NCBI RefSeq assembly: GCF_024181285.1 | Contig: NZ_CP051201.1 | Location: forward strand, 1 to 64,000 | Source of the DNA: Treponema sp. OMZ 790 | GTDB lineage: Bacteria; Spirochaetota; Spirochaetia; Treponematales; Treponemataceae | Direction: 5' to 3' | DNA length: 64,000 nt | Shown here: positions 27,036 through 33,988 of the stretch, one piece after another | How the letters are laid out: every line of letters starts with the position of its first letter | Position numbering within the stretch: the first letter of the stretch is position 1 | Translations under genes and position numbers: made by a program | The notes under the pieces: generated by a model | Database searches by the model: none | Seen by the model: the letters and a program-made list of their open reading frames with translations, nothing else | Told to the model about the DNA's origin: nothing

Positions 27036-27797
27036 ATGGAAACATTGCTTGACGTTAAAAATATTCAAAAAATTTATAAGTCCCGATTTTCAAAACAGGG
27101 AACGGTTGCCTTGCGCGATGTAAGTTTTTCGGTAAATAAAAATGAATTTACGGCTATTATGGGCGAATCGGGTTCAGGAAAAACAACCTTACTCAATTTG
27201 CTTGCCGCCTTGGATAAGCCTTCTTCCGGGGAAATATTTTTGCAAGGGGAACCCGTATCCAAAATAAAGGGGAAAGATATTTCGGCTTTTAGGCGGAATA
27301 AATTAGGCTTTGTATTTCAAGATTATAATCTTTTGGATCAATTTTCAGTAAAGGATAATATCTTACTTCCTCTTGTACTTTCAAATTATCCGATTGATGA
27401 AATGAATAAAAGGCTCCTTCCCCTCGCAGAAAAATTGAGGATTTCGGACATTCTCGAAAAGTACCCTTATGAGATTTCGGGCGGCCAGTGCCAAAGAGCG
27501 GCAGCTGCAAGGGCCTTTATTACACGGCCTGAGCTCATCTTGGCAGATGAACCTACAGGCGCCCTCGATTCAAAGTCTTCCGATATGCTTTTGGAAACTT
27601 TTACGCATATGAATGAAGAAGGACAGACCATCATAATGGTAACCCACAGTGCACGGGCTGCAAGCTATGCAAAGCGCGTTTTATTTTTGCGTGACGGAAA
27701 TATCTATTACGAAATATACAAAGGCGATATGGGGCAGGCTGTCTTTAGGGAAAGGATCAATGAAGGTCTTTTTATGATGAACCGCAGCAGTATTTAG
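27036..27797 (+). CDS. Bce-type ABC transporter ATPase
   Basis: This 253-residue ATPase is of the MacB/BceA class. Walker A is GESGSGKTT, the Q-loop is in FVFQDYNLL, the signature is SGGQCQR, and Walker B is ILADEPTGALD. The ATG at 27036 follows GGAGGTG; a longer frame from 27009 lies within the end of the repeat element and lacks a ribosome site. With the permease it should protect against cell-wall-active peptides such as bacitracin-like compounds and report flux to the kinase. The spacing to the permease gene is 18 bases. Confidence 0.94.
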   Translation: METLLDVKNIQKIYKSRFSKQGTVALRDVSFSVNKNEFTAIMGESGSGKTTLLNLLAALDKPSSGEIFLQGEPVSKIKGKDISAFRRNKLGFVFQDYNLLDQFSVKDNILLPLVLSNYPIDEMNKRLLPLAEKLRISDILEKYPYEISGGQCQRAAAARAFITRPELILADEPTGALDSKSSDMLLETFTHMNEEGQTIIMVTHSARAASYAKRVLFLRDGNIYYEIYKGDMGQAVFRERINEGLFMMNRSSI

Positions 27798-27815
27798 TAA
27801 CAGTGAGGAACATGT

Positions 27816-29861
27816 ATGAAACTTAATTTTTATTTTCAACTTGCTAAAAAAAATATTTCGACAGGCGCAAAAACTTATATTCCATATATTTTTGCCTGCT
27901 CTCTTTCGATAATGATGTTCTCGATTATGTATACTCTTTCAAAAGATGCCTTTACTCAAAAATTAGGCGGACTTAAAGCTTTGATGGAATTCGGTGTTAT
28001 AATAGTCGGCTTTTTTTCGATGATTTTTATCTTTTACGGGAATAAGTTTTTAATTAAAAACAGGGTAAAGGAAATAGGGCTTTATACTATTTTGGGACTT
28101 GAAAAAAAACACATTGCAGGCGTCCTGTTTTTTGAATTTCTTGCCTGCTATTTTTTAAGTATGCTTTTCGGAGCAATAGGCTCCATGCTTTTCGGAAAAT
28201 TATGCTTTTTAATTTTATTTAAGTTAAGCGGGATTCCTTCAAAAATAAACTACAGTCTTTCGCTTACATTTTTAAAACCGGCAAGCATTGTATTCTTTTG
28301 TTTTTTTATAATAAATTATCTTTATAATTTAAAAAAGATAAGCCTTTTAAATCCTATTCAGTTTTTAACCGAATCAAAAAGCGGAGAAAAAAGATCAAAA
28401 TATTTACGCTTAAAAACTTTTCTCGCACTTTTTTTTGCCGGTGCGGGTTATGTTCTTTCAATTTTAAGTTTTAATCCTATAACCGCCTTAAAAAATTTTT
28501 TACCTGCCGTTATTCTTGTAATTGCAGGAACCTTTTTTCTCTTTGAAAGTATTACCGTTTTTATTTTAAATAAAATGAAAAAGCGCAAGTCCTATTACAA
28601 ACCTGCAAAATTTATTTCCGTTTCGGGAATGATTTACAGAATGGGACAGCATGCAAAGGGTTTGGCGAGTATCTGTATTTTGCTTACAATGATTTTACTT
28701 TCATTGGCTTCGGTAAGCAGTATTTATATGGCAAGCCGAAAAATAGTATCCAAGTCTTTTGTCCGCAATCATTTATTGGATAGAGTTTTTAACAAAACGG
28801 ATGCGGAGCTTCAAAATAAAGAAAAGGTAATTGCAGATATAAAAGAAATAGGAGCTGAACATAAAATAGAAACAAATGATTTTTTATATGTAAGATATTT
28901 TCACGGAATTGTAAATATGAGCGCGAATATTTTTTATGAAAATGCCGATTCATATTTTTCGCGCACCGGTGTTCAGCTTGTGCTGTGCAGTTTTGATGAT
29001 ATTAAAAATATCTTTCCTAAGGACTTATATAAAAAACTGACGGAAATCGGTACACGGATGGGCGATGATGAGGTTTTTATTTTTTGTAATGATAATCAAA
29101 TTGATTATACGCGTCCCTTACAAATCGGCAAAAGAAGTGTTAAGCCCAAAAAACTTGAAGCCGAATTTGTTTCCGTAATAAAAAACTATCCGTATGTTCC
29201 GTATTCTCCGTTGCCGCATATAAACATTATAGTTAAGGATGCGGCAAAGCTCGACCTTATTAAAAATGAATTAAACATAGTAAAAGAAAATGCAAGGGGC
29301 GGATTTAAAAATAAAAAAACGCTTGCACTTGCGGAATCCTTTTTTTGGAATACTTCTGCCGATAATCTGAGCATTCCTGCAAGCTACAGTAAAGCCCTTC
29401 AAGAACTGGCGAAGTCTTTGGATGCAGGGCTTGTGTACAGCGATAAATTTCTGGCTTATAAGGAAAGAAGAGAATTTGACGGAACTTTTTTATTTTTAGG
29501 CGCTTTTTTAAGTTTGATGTTTTTAATATGGCTCATTCTCATCATGTACTTTAAACAAATTTCCGAAGGATTGGAAGACAGAAGACGCTGGCAAATAATG
29601 CTCAAAATAGGAATGGATTCTTCTTTAATTAAAAAAACGTCACACGCCCAGCTTGTTTGGCTCTTTGTGCTTCCCGTTTTGGTTTCGCTGGTTCATTGCT
29701 TTTTTGCTTCTCCCCTGTTTACCCAGCTCTTATTTGCCTTCGGTCTTTTTAACAAGATAGTTTTTTTTGCCGCCCTGTTTTTAAGCGGGGGCTTTACCCT
29801 GATTTTATATTTGGTTTTTTATAAGATTACTTCGAGTAAGTATAATAAAATTATCGGATAG
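27816..29861 (+). CDS. Bce-type ABC transporter permease
   Basis: This 681-residue permease has about ten membrane helices. It has FtsX-like segments near both ends and a large external domain (about residues 300-560) between helices 7 and 8, the hallmark of BceB proteins and the site of antibiotic sensing. The amino-terminal opening with FYFQLAKKN is typical of the family. Together with the ATPase and the two-component genes upstream, it completes the Bce module. The last helices are intact and the gene ends in a hairpin at 29865. Confidence 0.92.
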   Translation: MKLNFYFQLAKKNISTGAKTYIPYIFACSLSIMMFSIMYTLSKDAFTQKLGGLKALMEFGVIIVGFFSMIFIFYGNKFLIKNRVKEIGLYTILGLEKKHIAGVLFFEFLACYFLSMLFGAIGSMLFGKLCFLILFKLSGIPSKINYSLSLTFLKPASIVFFCFFIINYLYNLKKISLLNPIQFLTESKSGEKRSKYLRLKTFLALFFAGAGYVLSILSFNPITALKNFLPAVILVIAGTFFLFESITVFILNKMKKRKSYYKPAKFISVSGMIYRMGQHAKGLASICILLTMILLSLASVSSIYMASRKIVSKSFVRNHLLDRVFNKTDAELQNKEKVIADIKEIGAEHKIETNDFLYVRYFHGIVNMSANIFYENADSYFSRTGVQLVLCSFDDIKNIFPKDLYKKLTEIGTRMGDDEVFIFCNDNQIDYTRPLQIGKRSVKPKKLEAEFVSVIKNYPYVPYSPLPHINIIVKDAAKLDLIKNELNIVKENARGGFKNKKTLALAESFFWNTSADNLSIPASYSKALQELAKSLDAGLVYSDKFLAYKERREFDGTFLFLGAFLSLMFLIWLILIMYFKQISEGLEDRRRWQIMLKIGMDSSLIKKTSHAQLVWLFVLPVLVSLVHCFFASPLFTQLLFAFGLFNKIVFFAALFLSGGFTLILYLVFYKITSSKYNKIIG

Positions 29862-29864
29862 CAT

Positions 29865-29893
29865 AAAGGCTGTTCCGTTTTGGAACAGCCTTT
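29865..29893 (+). terminator. Hairpin after the permease gene
   Basis: AAAGGCTGTTCC and GGAACAGCCTTT form a perfect 12-bp stem with a 5-base loop just after the stop. The T run is only three long, so termination may be weak. Confidence 0.7.
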
Positions 29894-29914
29894 GGCTATA
29901 ATGAGAATCATGAG

Positions 29915-29946
29915 GGCATATCTAAAAACCTTGTTGGATTTTTAGA
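29915..29946 (+). repeat. 32-bp dispersed hairpin repeat, copy 2
   Basis: This copy matches the reverse complement of 26751-26782 with two mismatches. Here the stem TCTAAAAA/TTTTTAGA is perfect. It lies just downstream of the ABC genes, inverted relative to copy 1. Confidence 0.8.
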
Positions 29947-29982
29947 AGTTCCATTTGTATCATGGCTATTTATCCAAAACAG

Positions 29983-30231
29983 CTACATTATTTTTCCATA
30001 TTTATAGATTAAATCACTTGCCAAATCAATTCTGTCATTCCAATATACACACGTGCGGCTTTCATCTAAAGCAAATTGCTTCCATAGTCCTTGAATAGTT
30101 TTCAAATCTTTAAAATCAGGGATTTGTGCTATATCTTCCGAAACATCATATAAAACGGTTTTCCCATCATCAAAGAGAACTTCTAATTTATAATCATTTT
30201 TATCTTTAATTGATTTTATTCTTGGTATCAT
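29983..30231 (-). CDS. DUF2442 protein (antitoxin-like partner of DUF4160)
   Basis: This 82-residue protein matches the DUF2442 pattern: IxSIKxxxxYKLxVxFDDGKTxxYDVS at the start, and a conserved W with YWNDRIDLASD near the end. DUF2442 genes commonly sit beside DUF4160 genes and the pair is often listed as toxin-antitoxin-like, although activity is poorly studied. It starts 3 bases after the end of the frame-corrected DUF4160 gene, so they form one unit. It appears intact whereas its partner is broken. Confidence 0.85.
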   Translation of the reverse strand: MIPRIKSIKDKNDYKLEVLFDDGKTVLYDVSEDIAQIPDFKDLKTIQGLWKQFALDESRTCVYWNDRIDLASDLIYKYGKIM

Positions 30232-30234
30232 TTA

Positions 30235-30490
30235 TTACTCCAATGGCGGTAGTTTTGAAATTATTTGAGTATCCCACATTTCTTGAAGTTTTTATCATTC
30301 AATTGCAGCAATTCCTTTACTAAAGCTGCGGCTTTTAACGGTAGATCTCCATATGTCATTTCATGAGTTTTTAAATCGAAAATCCCAACATATTCACCAT
30401 ACAATGCATGAATATGAGGGGGGGGGCATGTTCTTTTGGTTTGAAAAACATCTTAATTATAATTCCATAAAACCTGGAAATCTCCGGCAT
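30235..30490 (-). pseudogene. DUF4160 gene with two homopolymer frameshifts
   Basis: From the ATG at 30490 the protein reads MPEISRFYGIIIKMFFKPKE, then HAP, the normal DUF4160 opening. A run of nine C (30418-30426 on the plus strand as G) puts the rest out of frame. Seven or ten C would give HAPPHIHA or HAPPPHIHA. The second part reads HIHALYGEYVGIFD and continues to an A5 tract at 30289-30293. Six A would restore LQEMWDTQIISKLPPLE and the stop at 30235, which abuts the DUF2442 gene. With both lesions it cannot make a full protein. Confidence 0.8.
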
Positions 30491-30506
30491 TTTAAACCTC
30501 TATTTT

Positions 30507-30626
30507 TTATTTCCGGCCCGGCGGGCTCTGCACATACCACATATTAGGTATATAATAATCAGCAAAAGAAGTACCTTTTTTATCCGGTAGAGTTCGTATT
30601 TGCTCAATTAACATATCATAGGACAT
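30507..30626 (-). CDS. Short 39-residue open frame, unknown
   Basis: A well-placed AAGGAGG precedes an ATG at 30626, and the frame MSYDMLIEQIRTLPD... runs 39 codons. It stops 16 bases before the DUF4160 start. It may be the surviving 5' part of a longer gene, because its last residues come from a GC-rich inverted stretch (CCGCCGGGCCGG) unlike the rest. It might be a third member of the DUF4160/DUF2442 unit. No family is recognised. Confidence 0.5.
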   Translation of the reverse strand: MSYDMLIEQIRTLPDKKGTSFADYYIPNMWYVQSPPGRK

Positions 30627-30699
30627 AAGCCAGCCTCCTTATTTTAATCATATCATGAAAACCGCCGGATTTCAATCTAACCTGTACAACACAAATCCG

Positions 30700-30722
30700 A
30701 AAAACTGCCGCTTTGGAGCAGT
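30700..30722 (-). terminator. Intrinsic terminator after the LRR gene
   Basis: Read on the minus strand, ACTGC and GCAGT pair around nine bases and are followed by five T. It lies about 75 bases after the LRR stop, beyond the 65-bp repeat. Confidence 0.55.
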
Positions 30723-30724
30723 CT

Positions 30725-30789
30725 TTATTCGTGCGGGTGGTTTAATACCTGCCGTTTCTCTGCCCGTTTCTCGGCTACGCTCTGTGTCG
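30725..30789 (+). repeat. 65-bp direct repeat R1, downstream of the LRR gene
   Basis: This repeat matches 32246-32310 at 60 of 65 positions without gaps and in the same orientation. It contains a doubled motif CCCGTTTCTC/GCCGTTTCTC, and CGGC...GTCG arms. It begins 8 bases after the LRR stop codon (reading the minus strand). Confidence 0.85.
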
Positions 30790-30797
30790 GGGTATGT

Positions 30798-32231
30798 TTA
30801 TTGTATTTCAACACTCCTGAGGCTTGAATTTGTGTAGCTCGGTAGCCAGTTTTTATCTTTTATTACTTTAAGTTCTTCAGCAGTAAAGTTCCTATAGTTG
30901 CCCTCGGTTATGACTATTATTTCAGTGTAAAGAATACATTTTCCTGTATTCTTCCCGCTTCTGTCCGATAAGTCTTTAAATAGCTTTGTAAAAGCCTCTT
31001 TATTAAGCTGATTGTCCCCGCAATCTAGCTCGTGCAAAGAGGTTAAGCCCTGTACATTAAGCTCCGTAAGCTGATTGTCCCTGCAATCTAGCTTTTGCAA
31101 AGAGGTACAGCCCTGTACATTAAGCTCGGTAAGCTGATTGCCGCGGCACGACAGCCATTGCAAAGGCAAACCCTGTACATTAAGCTCCGTAAGCTGATTG
31201 CTGCCGCACGACAGCACTTGCAAAGGCAAACCCTGTACATTAAGCTCCGTAAGCTGATTGCCGCGGCACGACAGCCATTGCAAAGGCAAACCCTGTACAT
31301 TAAGCTCCGTAAGCTGATTGCCGTCGCAATCTAGCTTTTGCAAAGGCAAACCCTGTACATTAAGCTCCGTAAGCTGATTGAAGCCGCAATCTAGATCTTG
31401 CAAAGAGGTACAGCCCTGTATATTAAGCTCCGTAAGCTGATTGCCGCTGCACCACAGCCTTTGCAAAGGCAAACCCTGTATATTAAGCTCCGTAAGCTGA
31501 TTGCCGCTGCACCACAGCCTTTGCAAAGGCAAATCCTGTACATTAAGCTCCGTAAGCTGATTGCTGCCGCACGACAGCCCTTGCAAAGAGGTTAAACCCT
31601 GTACATTAAGCTCCGTAAGCTGATTGCCGTCGCACTCCAGCGTTTGCAAAGGCAAACCCTGTACATTAAGCTCCGTAAGCTGATTGCCGCCGCACCACAG
31701 CCATCGCAAAGGCAAACCCTGTACATTTAGCTCGGTAAGCTGATTGTCGTCGCACGACAGCCCTTGCAAAGGCAAATCCTGTACATTAAGCTTGGTAAGC
31801 TGATTATACTTGCACGACAGCCATTGCAAAGGCAAACCCTGTACATTAAGCTCCGTAAGCTGATTGTCGTCGCAATCTAGCTTTTGCAAAGGCAAACCCT
31901 GTACATTAAGCTCGGTAAGATTATTACCGCTACAGTCCAGTTTTATGATTTTTCCTTTTAAAACAACTTTTTCACCTCTTGCATGCAGGACGGTTTTATT
32001 GTCCCTGCCTCTGTCCCAGTCCCGGCTGCTTGCAAGAGCGGTTTCCGTACAGCCTTCCACAGTTATTGCGGAGCCGTCTTCGGTTTCCGCCATTATTGTA
32101 ATTTCCCTGTTATCGGAAAGGATAAGAACCGCAGTGTTTTTTGCCGCATTTTCACAGATTGCCGGCATACAGGCAAGCATTGCCGATACCAAGACGGTAA
32201 AAACCGCAGTTATAAATTTACGTTTTTTCAT
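30798..32231 (-). CDS. Secreted leucine-rich repeat protein, 15 near-identical repeats
   Basis: The ATG at 32231 follows GGAGG and opens a signal peptide (MKKRKFITAVFTVLVSAMLA). A Cys at residue 21 is not in a good lipobox, so simple secretion is as likely as lipid anchoring. After about 80 residues come 15 repeats of 20-21 residues, consensus LTELNVQGLPLQxLxCxxNQ, ending in a 70-residue C-terminal part. The pattern is that of Treponema and Bacteroidetes LRR surface proteins; LrrA of T. denticola is linked to adhesion and tissue penetration. The gene is bracketed by 65-bp direct repeats, and its promoter region overlaps a hairpin cluster. A longer frame beginning at 32465 is discarded because it reads through the repeat. 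Confidence 0.85.
   Translation of the reverse strand: MKKRKFITAVFTVLVSAMLACMPAICENAAKNTAVLILSDNREITIMAETEDGSAITVEGCTETALASSRDWDRGRDNKTVLHARGEKVVLKGKIIKLDCSGNNLTELNVQGLPLQKLDCDDNQLTELNVQGLPLQWLSCKYNQLTKLNVQDLPLQGLSCDDNQLTELNVQGLPLRWLWCGGNQLTELNVQGLPLQTLECDGNQLTELNVQGLTSLQGLSCGSNQLTELNVQDLPLQRLWCSGNQLTELNIQGLPLQRLWCSGNQLTELNIQGCTSLQDLDCGFNQLTELNVQGLPLQKLDCDGNQLTELNVQGLPLQWLSCRGNQLTELNVQGLPLQVLSCGSNQLTELNVQGLPLQWLSCRGNQLTELNVQGCTSLQKLDCRDNQLTELNVQGLTSLHELDCGDNQLNKEAFTKLFKDLSDRSGKNTGKCILYTEIIVITEGNYRNFTAEELKVIKDKNWLPSYTNSSLRSVEIQ
31008..31919 (-). repeat. Tandem 60/63-bp coding repeats of the LRR gene
   Basis: Fifteen tandem units of 60 or 63 bp (eleven of 20 codons, four of 21) are nearly identical in the LTELNVQG part and vary at the exposed positions just before Cys and NQ. 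Such an array can change copy number by recombination. Confidence 0.9.
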
Positions 32232-32245
32232 CTTTAACCTCCAAG

Positions 32246-32310
32246 TTATTCGTGCGGAGGGTTTAATACCCGCCGTTTCTCGGCCCGTTTCTCGACTACG
32301 CTCTGTGTCG
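32246..32310 (+). repeat. 65-bp direct repeat R2, upstream of the LRR gene
   Basis: This is the second copy of R1. It lies in the predicted leader of the LRR gene, ending 14 bases before the ATG. TTTAATACCC in the repeat pairs with GGGTATTAAA at 32318-32327, enclosing a GC-rich loop region with CGAC/GTCG. Confidence 0.85.
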
Positions 32311-32345
32311 TAACAAAGGGTATTAAAGCCGGCTGCAACCGCCTC

Positions 32346-32491
32346 GTCAAAAATGTACATCCTTGTACATTTTTGACTTACGAGTTTTGCAACGCAAAAC
32401 TCGCTACTGCATGGAACCAGCGGCATCCGTGCCGGATCGCATATACAATGCGAAACATTGAGCATTGTACCCCCGATGCTTAGCGTCGGGG
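32346..32491. repeat. Cluster of five strong hairpins
   Basis: The stems are: a 14-bp perfect stem GTCAAAAATGTACA/TGTACATTTTTGAC with a 4-base loop (32346-32377); a 10-bp perfect stem CGAGTTTTGC/GCAAAACTCG with a 3-base loop (32381-32403); CGGCA/TGCCG (32421-32434); TACAATGC/GCATTGTA (32444-32469); and CCCCGA/TCGGGG (32471-32491). The cluster lies upstream of the LRR gene and forms the 3' end of the first doc gene. Confidence 0.85.
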
Positions 32492-32829
32492 TTGTTGATT
32501 TTGCCCGAAGCTATTCCAAATCCAAAATCGATAAGTTCTTCTTGAGTATAGTGTAAATCAATTCCGTTTATTTTAAGAAAAACCAACGATAGATGAATAC
32601 CGATTCTCTTATTTCCATCTAAAAAAGGATGATTTTTTATGATCGAATAGCAAAGTTGAACCGCTTTATCTAAAATCTCAGGATATAGTTCCCTCCCATC
32701 AAAAGTTTGAAATACTGATTTTAAACTTGAATCTAAAAGATTGAATTCTCGAATGCCGTCTATTCCCCCTGTCTTTGCAATTAAAGATGAATGAATTTTT
32801 AAAACTTGTGCTTCAGAGAAGAAATTCAT
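32404..32829 (-). CDS. Doc-type toxin, copy 1 with replaced C terminus
   Basis: This 141-residue Fic-fold protein has the Doc motif HPFLDGNKR at residues 67-75. Doc toxins phosphorylate EF-Tu. It is about 80 percent identical by eye to copy 2 (35541-35918) up to residue 111 (IASGKI). From there copy 1 has an unrelated tail encoded by the hairpin cluster, while copy 2 continues KQEKIKDWFVEHKI. So an insertion or recombination replaced the last 14 residues. The core fold should survive, but activity is uncertain. The start overlaps the antitoxin stop by four bases. Confidence 0.85.
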   Translation of the reverse strand: MNFFSEAQVLKIHSSLIAKTGGIDGIREFNLLDSSLKSVFQTFDGRELYPEILDKAVQLCYSIIKNHPFLDGNKRIGIHLSLVFLKINGIDLHYTQEELIDFGFGIASGKINNPDAKHRGYNAQCFALYMRSGTDAAGSMQ

Positions 32830-33029
32830 TTTGCCAATTCCTGATAGGCTTTCATATTTTTGGTAATTATTGAATCGGAAATTTCAAATAACTGCTTGTC
32901 AGAAATGGTGTTACAACAATTCTCTTCATCTAAAACGGTAATTATTACCCTCCGCCCATTATATTGTTCAAGTTCACTATCTTGTACATAGACCGTGTTA
33001 CCTTTAACTATTCCTGTTGTTGCAAACAT
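32826..33029 (-). CDS. Antitoxin of Doc, copy 1
   Basis: This 67-residue protein has an N-terminal beta-rich part (GNTVYVQD, YNGRRVIITVLDEE) and a C-terminal helix ISDSIITKNMKAYQELAK. That tail is typical of antitoxins that block Doc or Fic toxins. It is a near copy of the protein at 35915-36118. A ribosome site GAGGTG precedes the ATG. Confidence 0.82.
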   Translation of the reverse strand: MFATTGIVKGNTVYVQDSELEQYNGRRVIITVLDEENCCNTISDKQLFEISDSIITKNMKAYQELAK

Positions 33030-33091
33030 AAATCACCTCAATGTTTTACTATAGCACGTTTTTCAATTATTTTCCACCGATAAAACAGGCG

Positions 33092-33766
33092 TTACTTTCC
33101 CCTGCACTTCTTTAGAGCTTTTTTTATGTCCTTGATTGCCCAATTGTAATGGCTTGAAGTTGCGGACACGCAATAGCTTCCGAGGGTTGCCGTTCCCGTC
33201 CAATCAAAATATTTTTTTGAAAAAAGCTCGTCACTGGAAAAAGTTTCGATGAGTTTCATAACTTCTTTGTGCGTTTTTTTAAGCATTTTTTCGGCATCGG
33301 CGTACGGCGTGCTTTGATGTTTTTTCCAAAACTCAACATTCATTTCAGGATAAGTTCTCCGGTTATACGGTGCGGGTAAAAAGGCAGACGGCTTACCTTT
33401 CGTATTGGATTTTATCCAATTTGATAAAAGGCAGTGCCATTCATAAAGATGAACCAACACATCTCGTACATTTTTATCGCGCTCGTTCGGATTTATATCG
33501 GCTGCTCTTTCTTCTTGACTCATACCGTCAATTAAGCTCCAAAGTTTTTCAAACTGCTCATTTGAAGGTTTATTTTAAGCGGCACAAACAGTACCGCTTA
33601 AAAACACGGCGAGTTTGTTTCACAAACATCGTTTTATTATATGCCGTTTCTCACAAGGGCTACGAAACGGCAGCAATACATCAATCCTCGATTGTTGATA
33701 CAATCTGCGGTTGATGAATTTATAGGAAGCAAAAATCAAATCTTCTTTTGTCGTAGGTCTCGGCAT
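33092..33766 (-). pseudogene. ClbS/DfsB-like gene interrupted by a repeat element
   Basis: The first 14 codons (33766-33725) read MPRPTTKEDLIFAS, the classic ClbS/DfsB (DinB-like four-helix) start, after AGGAG. The reading frame is then broken by the 162-bp element 33563-33724. On the far side it resumes NEQFEKLWSLIDGMSQEER and runs to the stop at 33092. Removing the element exactly gives an uninterrupted protein of 170 residues, the usual length of the family. ClbS protects against the genotoxin colibactin as a hydrolase; most relatives have unknown roles. As it stands only a 143-residue fragment (from 33523) could be made. Confidence 0.85.
33563..33724 (+). repeat. Multi-hairpin repeat element, copy B (162 bp)
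   Basis: The related sequence extends from 33561, but 33563-33724 is the piece whose removal repairs the ClbS-like frame. Stems are TTTTAAGCGG with the partner CCGCTTAAAA, extended by AC/GT after one mismatch; GTTTG/CAAAC, which is absent from copy A; TGCCGTTTC/GAAACGGCA; and ATCAA/TTGAT enclosing GATTG/CAATC. No terminal inverted repeats and no transposase are seen. Confidence 0.85.
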
Positions 33767-33988
33767 AGTTTCTCCTATCTTGTATAAATATGTAAAACTA
33801 TTATAGCTCATCAACCTGTCAGAATGTGTCAGGTTTGAAAAAATTATTTAATTCTTTTTATGCTTTTTCATAATTTTTTCTGCAAGTTGGGTAATCTATG
33901 TTGATATTCTGCCGTACATTAAGTGGTATTGTAAAAAACGATGAAACATGTTACATTAACAGACATAAAATCGACAAGGAGTATTTAC

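Noticed and set aside
31095..31595. Repeat-rich plus-strand open frames over the LRR gene
   Set aside because: They are antisense shadows of the tandem repeats, without ribosome sites or a start context.
31008..31919. CRISPR-like regular repeats
   Set aside because: The 60-63 bp units are contiguous, in frame and encode leucine-rich repeats; there are no spacers and no cas genes.
32232..32465. LRR protein starting at 32465
   Set aside because: That frame reads through the hairpin cluster and the 65-bp repeat; the signal peptide and ribosome site point to 32231.
30725..32495. Integron attC sites (T. denticola has a chromosomal integron)
   Set aside because: No integrase gene is in the window and I could not find paired RYYYAAC/GTTRRRY core sites in the right arrangement; the repeats are therefore only called cassette-like.
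33092..33523. Stand-alone DinB-like gene starting at 33523
   Set aside because: The conserved ClbS start lies at 33766 on the other side of a repeat insertion, so this is the tail of a broken gene.
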